Origin: JAPLST01 sp964397565
Lineage (GTDB): Bacteria > Auribacterota > UBA3054 > JAPLST01
Assembly: GCA_964397565.1 (NCBI GenBank)
Contig: CAYNJC010000019.1
Location: forward strand, 17,252 to 81,251
Direction of reading: 5' to 3'
Length of the DNA: 64,000 nucleotides
The translations under genes were made by a program, and so were the position numbers. The notes under the pieces were generated by a model. It was given only the letters and a program-made list of their open reading frames with translations, made no database searches and was not told the origin of the DNA. This document shows, in pieces, positions 17,921-26,791 of this stretch. The number at the start of each line of letters is the position of its first letter. The first letter of the stretch is position 1.

Positions 17921-19536
17921 GGCAGTGTCTCGGCATGGGTGGCAAAGGAGGGAATCTGCAAATAGTCAGCAACCTGATAAACACAGGCCGGCGTGTTGGT
18001 GGCGAGGCAGGTTTGCATTTGCGATGTGGTGAAGACCGACGCCATCGAGCGCGGCTCGAGCAGCAACGTGATTTGACGGGGAAACGCTTGGAACAGCGGA
18101 ACCACCAGATCGCCTGCTTGCACCGTCAACATGACCGGGACGGGCGTGGTGAGATAGCGTGCGGAGGCGCCACACAAGCGCAACGGCAGCGCTTCGCGGC
18201 CCGTAACCTGCTGCGCGACCGCCGGCACCAGCGCGGCTTTGTAGGCGCGCTGAAACGCAATGCCGTGTGACGTCAAGATGCGCGCCAGCGCGTCGTGGTG
18301 GCGGGTGATGACATAGGCGCGCGGCGGCAGGATCGGTTCGCGCGTGCGAACGGCGCCATAGTACGGAAAAACGAGATTGGTAACAAGCCCGTCCGTGATG
18401 CGCCGCAACGCAACGCTGCGCGTGTCGTCATCCGGCGCCGGCGCATAAGTGAACGCCAAGTAAACCAGCGTGTTGGATGTGCGCGGCAGCATCTGCACCA
18501 GTTTTGGCGGCAGCCCCTTGGCAATGTCCTTCAATGGTTGCCGTGCTGTGGCAGTGGTGTTTGTGATTGCCGCGGCATGCCGGGCGCAGACGGCCAGCAG
18601 GCTGGTGATCGCAATGGACTGCTTGCGGACACGTTCGGCGATGTTGCGCGGCGTCGCATAGCTGCCGGTCGACGGATCCAGTTTGCTTTCGAGCAGGAAG
18701 CCCAGCGTGCCGCGCAGGCCGGCGTAGTTGCGCAGATTGCGCAGCGACAGGCCGCCATGCGTGATAATCTGGTTGGTGCTGGTGATTTCACCAAGGTAGC
18801 GCTGGGCCGGCAGGCCACGTTGCTGCGCATTCGTCAGGATGCCCGGCAGGAGCGTGTCGTACACGAGCGTGCGGATGCCGGGCTGCACATTGGGATTGTT
18901 CGGCCCTTCGAACTGGGCTTCGAAATCAATCAGGAAGCCTTGCGCGCCGAGGCTCTTCTTCTTCAAGACGGCCGACTCGTGGACATCCAGCACGACGTGC
19001 GGCTGCCAGCGCTGCAGGGCGCCGGCCAGCGCGAAGCTCTCCGGCTGGCTTAACAACAAGTAATCCGTGCTGAGATTGACGTTATTGCCGTTGACGCGCC
19101 GATTCCGGTCGCGCCCGTCGGGATTGCTATTGGGCACAATGATGAATTCGCAGATGGTAAGTAGATTGGTCAGCGGCCCGCCGGCGAGGTCGCGCGCAAT
19201 CGCGACCAGCGCATCACCGCCCGATGGTTCCATCCCGTGCTGGGTGCCGACCAGCATGATCCGCAAATATCCGGCCGGCGCGGCCGCACGGGCCAGCTGG
19301 TCAATCTGTGCGCTGATCAGCACGGCGTCGAGGGGCGTGCCGCGCACGGACGTGCCCAAGTTGACCACCCGCACCGTCTGCACGGTCGCCGCCAGCGTGG
19401 TTAATGCCGTATGGATCGCGCGGGATGATAACGCGCCGGGCTGCACGGTGCGGGCCGGGCGCGCCGCGGACACTTGGGTGCGCGACGGACTGGCGCAGCC
19501 ACTGAGCAGCAGCGCTGCCGCCGTGGAGAGCGTCAT
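17917..19536 (-). CDS. M14-type zinc carboxypeptidase lipoprotein
   Basis: 539 residues. A lipoprotein signal is LLLSG-C (Cys14). The zinc ligands of the M14 fold are recognisable: HGME (His100, Glu103) and LDVHES (His186). NSNPDGRDRNRR (137-147) supplies the substrate-binding Arg/Asn, and GTLGFLLES (Glu283) matches the general base. The protein is therefore probably an active, membrane-anchored peptidase acting on peptides or cell-wall material in the periplasm. The C-terminal ~230 residues are a family-specific domain. The start is set by the lipobox; no ribosome site is obvious. Coupling to thymidine phosphorylase is unexplained. Confidence 0.8.
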   Translation of the reverse strand: MTLSTAAALLLSGCASPSRTQVSAARPARTVQPGALSSRAIHTALTTLAATVQTVRVVNLGTSVRGTPLDAVLISAQIDQLARAAAPAGYLRIMLVGTQHGMEPSGGDALVAIARDLAGGPLTNLLTICEFIIVPNSNPDGRDRNRRVNGNNVNLSTDYLLLSQPESFALAGALQRWQPHVVLDVHESAVLKKKSLGAQGFLIDFEAQFEGPNNPNVQPGIRTLVYDTLLPGILTNAQQRGLPAQRYLGEITSTNQIITHGGLSLRNLRNYAGLRGTLGFLLESKLDPSTGSYATPRNIAERVRKQSIAITSLLAVCARHAAAITNTTATARQPLKDIAKGLPPKLVQMLPRTSNTLVYLAFTYAPAPDDDTRSVALRRITDGLVTNLVFPYYGAVRTREPILPPRAYVITRHHDALARILTSHGIAFQRAYKAALVPAVAQQVTGREALPLRLCGASARYLTTPVPVMLTVQAGDLVVPLFQAFPRQITLLLEPRSMASVFTTSQMQTCLATNTPACVYQVADYLQIPSFATHAETLP

Positions 19537-19695
19537 TACATGAACAGCAGCATGTGCGCCACGACGGCCGCTTCCACTCTGCAAGACGGGAGGGGCTTCC
19601 ACGCCCCGATGCTGCCGCTGTTCTGCGGGAGGGTCGCCGGCCCGGCGACTGTGCCGCCGCTGGCGCCAGCAGACAGCATTTACGTCCGTGCCCAT

Positions 19696-20496
19696 TCAGC
19701 GCTCATCCGCGTCCTGCGGCGCGTTCCAGAAATGATTGGTCGGGGCATGGCCGTGGCCGATGGCGCGCGCGGTGATAATGGCCTGGGTGATGTAGGTCTT
19801 CGCACATTTGATCGCGTCAAGTGGCGCCAAGCCGCGCGCAAGGTAGGCCGTGATCGCGGCCGAAAAAGTGCAACCGGTGCCGTGCGTGCAGGTCGTGGTT
19901 ATCCGCGGGCCCCGCAAAAAATGGTGACCTTCCTTGCTGTACACCAAATCCGTCGCGTCGCCCGCGAGATGCCCGCCTTTCACGACCACACACTGCGCGC
20001 CGGTCTTCAGCAATTGCGCGGCGGCGTGCAACATGTCGTCTGCGCATTTCACGACCACGCCGGTCATCACTTCGGTCTCTTGGATGTTGGGCGTGACGAT
20101 CAAGGCCTGCGGCAGCAACTCGTCCAGCAGCGCCTGCACGGCGTCATCCTGCAGCAGGCGCGCACCACCTTTCGCGATCATGACCGGGTCAACGACCAAG
20201 TTGGTCACGTGGTGCGCGCGCAGCCGTTCCGCCACGACGCGGACGATGGCAACCGTGCCGAGCATGCCGGTCTTGCAGGCCTGCGCGCCAATGTCGCTGA
20301 GCACCGCATCAATTTGTTGCGCAACCAGGGCCGGCGTGGCATACTCGACGCCATAGACATCCAGCGTGTTTTGCGCGGTCAAGGCCGTGATTGCCGTTGC
20401 GCCGTAGACATGCAACGAGTAAAAGGTCTTAAGGTCGGCTTGAATGCCGGCCCCGCCGCCGGAGTCAGAACCGGCTATGGTCAATGCATGATACAT
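19696..20496 (-). CDS. thiD: hydroxymethylpyrimidine/phosphomethylpyrimidine kinase
   Basis: A 266-residue ribokinase-fold enzyme that phosphorylates HMP and HMP-P in thiamin synthesis. Diagnostic segments are IAGSDSGGGAGIQADLKTF at the N-terminus, ALTAQNT, DPVMIAKGGARLL, TPNIQETEVM, VVVKGGH and the anion-hole motif THGTGCTFSAAI near the end. ATG 20496 gives the correct N-terminus. A TACAAT box (20503-20508) ends 6 nt before it, so the mRNA may be leaderless. No other thiamin gene is nearby. The downstream gap of 159 nt contains GC-rich palindromes but no gene. Confidence 0.92.
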   Translation of the reverse strand: MYHALTIAGSDSGGGAGIQADLKTFYSLHVYGATAITALTAQNTLDVYGVEYATPALVAQQIDAVLSDIGAQACKTGMLGTVAIVRVVAERLRAHHVTNLVVDPVMIAKGGARLLQDDAVQALLDELLPQALIVTPNIQETEVMTGVVVKCADDMLHAAAQLLKTGAQCVVVKGGHLAGDATDLVYSKEGHHFLRGPRITTTCTHGTGCTFSAAITAYLARGLAPLDAIKCAKTYITQAIITARAIGHGHAPTNHFWNAPQDADER

Positions 20497-20502
20497 TGTA
20501 AA

Positions 20503-20531
20503 ATTGTAACATTTTCGGTTTTCGATTGCAG
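20503..20531 (-). promoter_or_regulatory. putative thiD promoter
   Basis: Minus strand TACAAT (20503-20508) has the weak -35 CTGCAA (20526-20531) at 17 nt. The predicted +1 coincides with the ATG. Confidence 0.4.
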
Positions 20532-20709
20532 AACGGGCAGGGTGCATGCCAGTTCCACGCGCATAGTCAGTCCTGCGTGCCTTTGTACTTGCAGGATGCT
20601 GCGCGTCGCCGGGTCTGGGATGGCGCCACTATCTGCGCAAAATACTATAATAGGATATGAGGCGTGAACGCCTTGCGCTCGCGCCATGAACCCTCATCTG
20701 GAGAGCGCC

Positions 20710-22263
20710 ATGAAACTACTCCTTGGGTATGCAATGGTCTGTGCGGGGTTCGCCATGCTGTCCCTGCGCGTGTGCGCGGCGGCACTTTATCCCGGCTTCG
20801 GCAACCATTTTGCGGTCTACACCAACAATCTGCCACCACCACTGGAGTACAGCGGCTGGCTGGCACTGAAGTGCGTGAACGGCAGTGGTGTGAAGGTCAA
20901 TCCCGTTCCGCCGCTCTTCACCACGCTCGTGCCGGAATGGCAGCCGCAGGTCGTGGCGCTCAATGCGCTGCTGGCCGACCATGGGGTGGTGTATGCCATG
21001 GCTGCATTCTCGCGCCCCGCTGCCGAACTCGACGCGGAGCGGTTGCAGGGCGAAGCCATGACGGGCGAAACGCTGCCCGACCTGAACTTGTGCTTCCTGC
21101 TCGAAGTGTCTGACTACCTGAACGCGGCCGAACTGCTGGTGCCCCTCTTCACCAATCCGGTCGTCGAAATTGGCTACCTGCATCCCATGGCGCCGGCACT
21201 GCCGACGACGAACCTCATCGGCGCGCAACGCTATCTGCTGCCGTCCATGTCAAATGGCTATGACGCGTTGTATGCCTGGACCCAGCCGGGCGGCGATGGC
21301 GCGCAGGTGCGCGTGGTGGACATTGAATATGATTGGTACCTTGGTCATGAGGATTTACAGCTGACCACCGCCGACCTCTTGGGCGGCTTCATGACAAATC
21401 TCTTTGGCACCAGTCGCAACCATGGCACGGCTTCGCTGGGCGTCAGCGCGGCGCGCAGCAATAGTTTCGGCATGTGCGGCATTGTATACCACGCTGATAT
21501 CAAAGTGATTTCGGCGGTGAATGCGGCCGCCACGTGGCTGCTGCATGACGCCGTCAGTTTGGCGGTGTCGAACACGCAGCCCGGCGATGTGATCCTGCTC
21601 GAGCAGCAGGCCTACGCGAACGGCGCCTACTGCCCGATCGAGTACTGGGCGCTTTTCTATGCTGCAATTGTCAACGCCACCGCGCTGGACCGCATGGTCA
21701 TCGAGCCGGCCGGCAATAGCGGTGCTAATCTGGACAGCAGCACATGGGGTGGCCTGTTTCAACGCAGTTATTGCGACTCGCGCACCGTCATGGTGGGCGC
21801 CGGCACAGGCACCAATCGCGCCCGCTGCAGTTTTTCCAACTATGGCAGCCGGCTTGACATTCAGGGCTGGGGCGATTGGTCGGTGGCATCACTGGGCTAT
21901 GGCGATCTCGGCGGTACGCAGCTCTCGAATCAGTACACCGCCACCTTCTCCGGCACGTCCAGCGCCAGCGCGCTGTCGGCCGGCGCGGCTGCGTCGGTGC
22001 AAAGTTACGCACGCGCAAAGTACGGCCTGTATCTGCCGCCGCTGACACTGCGTTCAAATCTGGTACAGAACGGCCGCGCGCAAACGTTCGGCCCCGCCGG
22101 CGCAATTGGCCCGCGCCCCAATCTGCGCGCGAGCTATCAGGCCGTCGTGCCGGAACCAGCGCTCTGGGCAATATGGCTTTTGTGCGCGCGTGCCTATGTC
22201 TTCAAGAAAAGCGGCAGCGACCTCCGTGTCGCGCTTGCTGCCAAACTACAGCGCGAGGATTGA
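20710..22263 (+). CDS. subtilisin-like S8 serine protease, PEP-CTERM-like tail
   Basis: 517 residues. Signal peptide at about 1-25. The catalytic triad is visible: Asp in VRVVDIEYD, His in RNHGTASLG and Ser in FSGTSSASALS. The oxyanion Asn is in EPAGNSG. There is an N-terminal region of about 180 residues before the catalytic domain with no recognised inhibitor fold. The C-terminus has VVPEP, a hydrophobic stretch and FKKS with further basic residues, resembling a PEP-CTERM sorting signal. ATG 20710 is preferred because GGAGAG lies 6 nt upstream. A TATAAT box at 20646-20651 is a possible -10. Probably a secreted, envelope-attached protease. Confidence 0.85.
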   Translation: MKLLLGYAMVCAGFAMLSLRVCAAALYPGFGNHFAVYTNNLPPPLEYSGWLALKCVNGSGVKVNPVPPLFTTLVPEWQPQVVALNALLADHGVVYAMAAFSRPAAELDAERLQGEAMTGETLPDLNLCFLLEVSDYLNAAELLVPLFTNPVVEIGYLHPMAPALPTTNLIGAQRYLLPSMSNGYDALYAWTQPGGDGAQVRVVDIEYDWYLGHEDLQLTTADLLGGFMTNLFGTSRNHGTASLGVSAARSNSFGMCGIVYHADIKVISAVNAAATWLLHDAVSLAVSNTQPGDVILLEQQAYANGAYCPIEYWALFYAAIVNATALDRMVIEPAGNSGANLDSSTWGGLFQRSYCDSRTVMVGAGTGTNRARCSFSNYGSRLDIQGWGDWSVASLGYGDLGGTQLSNQYTATFSGTSSASALSAGAAASVQSYARAKYGLYLPPLTLRSNLVQNGRAQTFGPAGAIGPRPNLRASYQAVVPEPALWAIWLLCARAYVFKKSGSDLRVALAAKLQRED

Positions 22264-22496
22264 GTCCCGGCACTGTCTGCGTGCCTCTTTCTGTGTGTAA
22301 GCTCCACTTGCGCAAACAGCCAGCGCGCATACAGTCGGTTGCGCAGGGCAAGCCCGGCCAGCAGCACGTGCAAGGGAATTAGCACCGTTAATTTGGTTTT
22401 CGCCCTACAATGCCGGCAGCGCACAACACAATAGCCCTTCAACGACGAAGCGTCCAACTCTCGTTCACAATTGGGACACGCGATGTGTGGTCGCAT
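22194..22496 (-). CDS. small zinc-ribbon membrane protein (tentative)
   Basis: A ~100-residue frame starting MRPHIACPNCERELDA, with a second CRHC pair that completes a four-Cys zinc ribbon, followed by a hydrophobic segment (LTVLIPLHVLLAGLAL). The paired Cys motifs are unlikely by chance and argue for a real gene. Against it: no ribosome site, and the last ~70 nt overlap the convergent S8 protease. I do not recognise a family. Confidence 0.4.
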   Translation of the reverse strand: MRPHIACPNCERELDASSLKGYCVVRCRHCRAKTKLTVLIPLHVLLAGLALRNRLYARWLFAQVELTHRKRHADSAGTQSSRCSLAASATRRSLPLFLKT

Positions 22497-22673
22497 AAAC
22501 AAACACACGCAACCACAACAAGGAGCAACACAACAATCAAGGCACGTGACACGCGATCAAAGGCGAGCAACAGCCACAGTGGCAGTGGCACAAAGTGGAG
22601 CTTGGCCAATGCGCCGATGCTGGTTGTATGCCTAGATTATCACCTGGGTTGCTCGTCGAAGTGTTTCCCGCAT
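22497..22673. other. intergenic, no gene recognised
   Basis: A short A/C-rich stretch (AACACAACAAGGAGCAACACAA type) between the zinc-ribbon frame and gtrA. No ORF with family features, palindrome or tRNA-like fold is seen. Confidence 0.4.
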
Positions 22674-23126
22674 TCATTCAGCGCGGCGCGCGCGCCCCGG
22701 AAACAGTGCGCGATTGAACGTGATCAGCTTGTGCAGGAGGAAATTCACCGGCAGCATCGCGCCGGTCGTCAGCATCCGGCTCGGTACCTTCGCCCAGCCA
22801 AACACCTGCACGCAGAAATACATGCAGGCCATGCTCAACAGCAACGTCAGCAGCGTGATCGCGAAATACACCGAAAGCTGCTGCGACACCTGGCGCGAGT
22901 GGCACTGAAAGACAAACAATTTGGTGATGGTGTAATTGACCAGCGCGCCCGCGACAAAGGCAACGACCAAGCCGGCCTGATAATTCATCTGCAGGCGCGT
23001 GGCCAACAGCCAAAAGAGCGCCCAATCCACGGCTGTCGCGATCCCGCCCGACAAGACGTAGCGGGCGAATTGCAGGGCGTGCTGCCACAGCGGCTGGCGC
23101 GGGGATGCGGGCTGAGTCTCTTCCAT
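22674..23126 (-). CDS. GtrA family membrane protein
   Basis: 150 residues with four predicted transmembrane helices and the GtrA pattern: FARYVLSGGIATAVDWALFW at the start, NYTITKLFVF in the middle, and a final hydrophobic helix with NFLLHKLITF. GtrA proteins are thought to flip or assist undecaprenyl-linked sugars for surface glycan modification. ATG 23126 precedes the first helix at the normal distance; an upstream GTG is possible. The promoter at 23192-23220 gives a ~60-nt leader. It is divergent from the arsR-type operon. Confidence 0.82.
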   Translation of the reverse strand: MEETQPASPRQPLWQHALQFARYVLSGGIATAVDWALFWLLATRLQMNYQAGLVVAFVAGALVNYTITKLFVFQCHSRQVSQQLSVYFAITLLTLLLSMACMYFCVQVFGWAKVPSRMLTTGAMLPVNFLLHKLITFNRALFPGRARRAE

Positions 23127-23191
23127 GCGTAGCCTGAGTAACCAGATGAGTGCGCAGGGCCGCCGCACCGCGCGGCGAACGCCATGCGCCT

Positions 23192-23220
23192 ATTATAGTG
23201 TTCCGCGCCGGCGCACGCAA
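23192..23220 (-). promoter_or_regulatory. gtrA promoter
   Basis: Minus strand TTGCGT (23215-23220), a 17-nt spacer and TATAAT (23192-23197). Confidence 0.65.
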
Positions 23221-23255
23221 ACCTGCCGCCGGCCACACCCATCCGGCCAGCGCGC

Positions 23256-23297
23256 TTGACACCCATAAATATATATGTTATACTATATATATACTAT
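23256..23297 (+). promoter_or_regulatory. arsR-type operon promoter with AT-rich operator
   Basis: TTGACA (23256-23261), a 17-nt spacer, TATACT (23279-23284). Spacer and start region are an alternating AT tract (ATATATATGTTATACTATATATATAC) shortened here to its outline: ATATATA, GTTATAC, TATATAT. It has dyad symmetry centred near 23280, as expected of an ArsR/SmtB operator overlapping its own promoter. It is the most AT-rich stretch in this GC-rich neighbourhood. Confidence 0.75.
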
Positions 23298-23300
23298 TTA

Positions 23301-23642
23301 ATGTATGCAACCATGACGACGATGAAGACCATCTCCCCCGCCCTCCGCCGCGCCCGCTGCGCCGCGCTGGCACCCATGCTCAAAGCCCTGGCCCATCCAG
23401 TGCGCCTGTGCATTGCCACCGGCTTGCTGCACCATGAATGCCATGTCACCCGGATCGTCGACGGCCTCGGCCTGCCGCAGCCGGTGGTCTCGCAACATCT
23501 GGCCGTGCTGGCCCGCGCCGGCATTATCACCGCGCGCCACGACGGCACCCGCCGCTGTTATCGCATTGTCAACCCGCGCGGGCGCCGCATCCTGCGCGTT
23601 GCCGATGCCATCCTTTCATCCCCCACAGGAGTCGTGATATGA
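23301..23642 (+). CDS. ArsR-family winged-helix repressor
   Basis: About 113 residues. The winged HTH spans LKALAHPVRLCIATGL, the recognition region LPQPVVSQHLAVLARAGIIT and the wing ARHDGTRRCYRI. Cys residues occur in the first part (ECH within LHHECHV and a Cys in RLCIA), which could sense metal or sulfane sulfur. Three in-frame ATGs (23301, 23313, 23322) are possible; none has a clear ribosome site. The stop overlaps the ATG of the next gene (ATGA), so the repressor is co-translated with the sulfur enzyme it presumably controls. Confidence 0.82.
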   Translation: MYATMTTMKTISPALRRARCAALAPMLKALAHPVRLCIATGLLHHECHVTRIVDGLGLPQPVVSQHLAVLARAGIITARHDGTRRCYRIVNPRGRRILRVADAILSSPTGVVI

Positions 23643-26095
23643 AGATCCTTATTATTGGTGGCGTTGCCGGTGGTGCCTCGGCTGCCGCGCGCGCCCGGCG
23701 CCTTGACGAACAGGCCGAGATCATTCTCTTTGAGCGCGGCCCGTATGTCTCGTTCGCCAATTGCGGCCTGCCGTATCATATCGGCGGCGAGATTGCCCAG
23801 CGCGACCGCCTGCTGGTGCAGACCCCGGAATCACTGCGCAGCCGTATGCACCTCGATGTGCGCGTGCGCAGCGAAGTCACGGCGATTGATCGCGCCGCCA
23901 AAACGGTTGCTGTGCGCGATCTGGTGCGCAATCACAGCTACAGTGAATCCTACGATGCGCTGGTGCTCAGTCCGGGCGCCGAGCCGATTCGCCCCCCGCT
24001 GCCCGGCATTGATCTGCCGCAGGTCAGAACGCTGCGCACGCTCGAGGACATGGACGCCATCAAGAACATCATCGATGAAGAGACGCCGGCGCATGCCGTC
24101 GTTGTGGGCGGCGGCTACATCGGGCTGGAAATGGCCGAAGCGTTGCGGGCGCGCAATGTGCGCGTCACGCTGGTCGAGTTGGCCGCGCAAGTGATGAGCC
24201 CGGTCGATCCGGAAATCGCCGCGCCGCTGCAGGACGAACTGCTGCGGCATGGCGTGGATTTGCGCCTCAAGACCTCCGTCACCGGCTTTGCCGCACGCGA
24301 CGGCGCGCTGGCCGTGTCCCTGAGCACCGGCGAAACGTTGACCTGCGGCCTGGCCATGCTTGCCATCGGCGTGCGACCCGACATCGGCCTGGCGCGCGCG
24401 GCCGGCTTGACCATCGGCGCGCGTGGCGGCATCGCCGTCGACGACCACATGCGCACCAGCGATCCGCACATTTACGCGGTCGGCGACGCCGTCGAAGTGA
24501 CCGATTTTGTCACCGCCACCGCCGCGCTGATTCCGCTGGCCGGCCCGGCCAATCGCCAAGGCCGCATTGCCGCCGACAACATTTTCGGCCGCCCGAGCAC
24601 CTACAAGAACACGCAAGGCACTGCGATCTGTAAAGTGTTCGCCCTCGCCGTCGGCATGACCGGCGCCAGTGAAAAGCTGCTTGCACGCCTCACGCGCCGC
24701 TATGAGTCGGTCACAATCCATGCGGCCAGCCATGCCAGCTATTACCCCGGCGCGCATGCGCTCACGCTCAAACTTGTCTTTGATCCCGAAAGCGGTGCCC
24801 TACTCGGCGCCCAAGCCGTCGGCAGGGATGGCGTTGACAAACGCATCGATGTGCTCGCCACGGCCATTCGCGCCGGCCTCTCCGTCTACGACCTCGAGGA
24901 CCTGGAACTGTCGTACGCACCGCCGTTTGGTTCAGCCAAGGATCCGGTCAATTATGCCGGCTTTGTCGCCGCCAACGTGTTGCGCGGCGATGTGCAGCTA
25001 TGCCATGTCGCGGCGGTGTTGCACCCGCAGGCCAATCAGGTGATCCTGGACGTGCGCACGCCCGAGGAAACCGCCGCCAGCATGATTCCGCACGCAATCA
25101 ATTTGCCACTGGATGAACTGCGCGGCCGACTCGCCGAGGTGGATCGCACCAAAGAGTACCTGGTCTATTGCCGCGTCGGCTTGCGCGGCTATCTGGCCTG
25201 CCGCATTTTGATGCAGCACGGCATTGCCTGCCGCAATCTATCCGGCGGCTATCTGACGTATCTGGCGGCGACGCCGCACGCCCCCGCACCGACCGCGCCC
25301 GAGGCCGCCGAGATGAAGTCCGATGCCGGCGAAGGTGAAGAAGCCACGCCGCCCGCAGCCGCGCCCGCGCAGACGATTGACGCCTGCGGCCTGCAATGCC
25401 CCGGGCCGATTATGCGTGTCAAGGCAGCCCTTGATGCAATGCAGCCGGGCCAACTCCTCAAAGTGCTGGCCAGCGATTGTGGCTTTGCCAAGGACATTGC
25501 CGGCTGGTGCGCCAGTGTTGGTCAGCAGCTCGTCTCGGTCACGCAGGGAAAAGGCGTTATCACGGCCTTGATTCAAAAGCGCGCCGCCGCCGCGCCCACG
25601 TCTGCCGCAGCCTTCACCGCGCTCGCGAAAAACAAAACCATCGTTGTCTTCAGCGGCGATTTCGACAAGGCCATGGCGGCGTTTATCATTGCCAATGGCG
25701 CCGCCGCAATGGGCAGTGCCGTCACCCTTTTCTTCACGTTTTGGGGCTTGAACATCATTCGCAAGCCGCAGCGCGTGGCCGTGCGCAAGCCGCTGCTCGA
25801 CCGCATGTTCGGGATGATGATGCCGCGCGGCGCAGCCCGCCTGCAGCTCTCAAAAATGAACATGGGCGGCGTGGGCGCGGCCATGATCAAATGGGTCATG
25901 CGCCGCAAGCGCGTGGACTCGCTGCCGGCCCTGATTGCCAGCGCGCGCGCGGCCGGCGTGCGGCTGGTCGCCTGCACGATGTCGATGGACGTGATGGGCA
26001 TCACGCGCGCGGAGTTGCTCGATGACATCGAAGTCGGCGGCGTGGCGGCCTATTTGCACAGCGCCGAAGCCGGCAATGTCAATCTTTTCATTTGA
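23639..26095 (+). CDS. CoA-disulfide reductase-rhodanese-TusA-DsrE fusion
   Basis: 818 residues carrying four sulfur-handling modules in one chain. Residues 1-450: an FAD/NAD(P)H disulfide reductase of the CoA-disulfide reductase/NADH-dependent persulfide reductase type, with GGVAGGASAAA and the active Cys42 in FANCGLPY, followed by GGGYIGLEMAEAL and YAVGDA. About 460-545: a rhodanese domain (VILDVRTPEE, Cys in VYCRVGLRG). About 580-650: a TusA domain (DACGLQCPGPIM). About 665-818: a DsrE/DsrE2-like domain (VFSGDFDKAMAAFIIANGAA). A Pro/Ala-rich linker joins the rhodanese and TusA parts. Likely role: reducing or relaying persulfide sulfur derived from CoA- or glutathione-persulfides. Similar fusions are known in other bacteria, but the partner acceptor here is unknown. 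Confidence 0.88.
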   Translation: MKILIIGGVAGGASAAARARRLDEQAEIILFERGPYVSFANCGLPYHIGGEIAQRDRLLVQTPESLRSRMHLDVRVRSEVTAIDRAAKTVAVRDLVRNHSYSESYDALVLSPGAEPIRPPLPGIDLPQVRTLRTLEDMDAIKNIIDEETPAHAVVVGGGYIGLEMAEALRARNVRVTLVELAAQVMSPVDPEIAAPLQDELLRHGVDLRLKTSVTGFAARDGALAVSLSTGETLTCGLAMLAIGVRPDIGLARAAGLTIGARGGIAVDDHMRTSDPHIYAVGDAVEVTDFVTATAALIPLAGPANRQGRIAADNIFGRPSTYKNTQGTAICKVFALAVGMTGASEKLLARLTRRYESVTIHAASHASYYPGAHALTLKLVFDPESGALLGAQAVGRDGVDKRIDVLATAIRAGLSVYDLEDLELSYAPPFGSAKDPVNYAGFVAANVLRGDVQLCHVAAVLHPQANQVILDVRTPEETAASMIPHAINLPLDELRGRLAEVDRTKEYLVYCRVGLRGYLACRILMQHGIACRNLSGGYLTYLAATPHAPAPTAPEAAEMKSDAGEGEEATPPAAAPAQTIDACGLQCPGPIMRVKAALDAMQPGQLLKVLASDCGFAKDIAGWCASVGQQLVSVTQGKGVITALIQKRAAAAPTSAAAFTALAKNKTIVVFSGDFDKAMAAFIIANGAAAMGSAVTLFFTFWGLNIIRKPQRVAVRKPLLDRMFGMMMPRGAARLQLSKMNMGGVGAAMIKWVMRRKRVDSLPALIASARAAGVRLVACTMSMDVMGITRAELLDDIEVGGVAAYLHSAEAGNVNLFI

Positions 26096-26120
26096 CCTTC
26101 CCATCCGCCTGTGCTACAAT
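26092..26120 (+). promoter_or_regulatory. promoter of the UvrC-like gene
   Basis: TTGACC (26092-26097, overlapping the preceding stop codon), a 17-nt spacer and TACAAT (26115-26120). The ATG at 26129 is 9 nt past the -10, so the leader is at most a few nucleotides. Confidence 0.65.
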
Positions 26121-26128
26121 GGCTGCCC

Positions 26129-26791
26129 ATGACGACCGCTTCCGCTGATGTTCCGCCGGATGCCGGGGCCGCGCCACGCTGCCCGGGTGTGTATATCATG
26201 AAAGACACCGCCGGCCAGGTGCTGTATGTCGGCAAAGCGCATGACTTGCGCAGCCGCGTCCGCTCGTACTTCCGTGAGAAGGGCGACGGGCGCCCCACGG
26301 TCGCCATCCTGCGCGACAAGGTCCGCACCGTCGAGTATGTCACGACCCGCACCGACCAGCAGGCCGCCATGCTCGAAGACAAACTGATCAAGGAATACCA
26401 GCCGCGCTACAATGTTGAGCTCAAGGATGACAAGCGCTTTGTCTCCGTGAAAGTGACCGTCCAGGAAGAATTCCCGCGCGTGCTGCTGGTGCACCAGCGC
26501 GCCGATGATGGGGCGCTGTATTTCGGCCCCTTCGCCGCAACGGCCACGGCCCGCGCCCTGGTGCGCTCCATCCAAGAGAAGTTCATGCTGCGGCGTTGCA
26601 CCGGCGCGCGCTGTCGCGCCAACGGCCCGTGCTTGTATGCCCAGATTGAGGCATGCAGCGCCCCGTGCGCCGGCCGTATACCCAAAGATGAGTACCTTGC
26701 CCGTGTCGACAAGGCCGTCATCCATGTCCAGCGCGCGCAGGCAATGCAGATCACCGCGGCGCCTGCTGCTGACCTGAACCCTGAACCCTGA
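26129..26791 (+). CDS. short UvrC-like GIY-YIG endonuclease (N-terminal part only)
   Basis: 220 residues. The GIY-YIG domain has CPGVYIMKD, VLYVGKAHDLRSRVRSYF, an Arg and the catalytic Glu in LEDKLIKEYQPRYNVELKDDK. The UvrC iron-sulfur/Cys segment follows with all four Cys (RRCTGARC...GPCLYAQIEACSAPC). The UVR helix-hairpin, RNase H and HhH parts of a ~600-residue UvrC are missing. The frame ends inside a CCCTGAA minisatellite (LNPEP stop). It could be a Cho-like 3'-nicking enzyme or a gene truncated at the repeat. The first 120 residues are well conserved, which favours function. Confidence 0.75.
   Translation: MTTASADVPPDAGAAPRCPGVYIMKDTAGQVLYVGKAHDLRSRVRSYFREKGDGRPTVAILRDKVRTVEYVTTRTDQQAAMLEDKLIKEYQPRYNVELKDDKRFVSVKVTVQEEFPRVLLVHQRADDGALYFGPFAATATARALVRSIQEKFMLRRCTGARCRANGPCLYAQIEACSAPCAGRIPKDEYLARVDKAVIHVQRAQAMQITAAPAADLNPEP

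Noticed and set aside
23183..23185. ATG at the predicted +1 of the gtrA promoter as a leaderless start
   Set aside because: It is out of frame with gtrA, and its own frame shows no family features.
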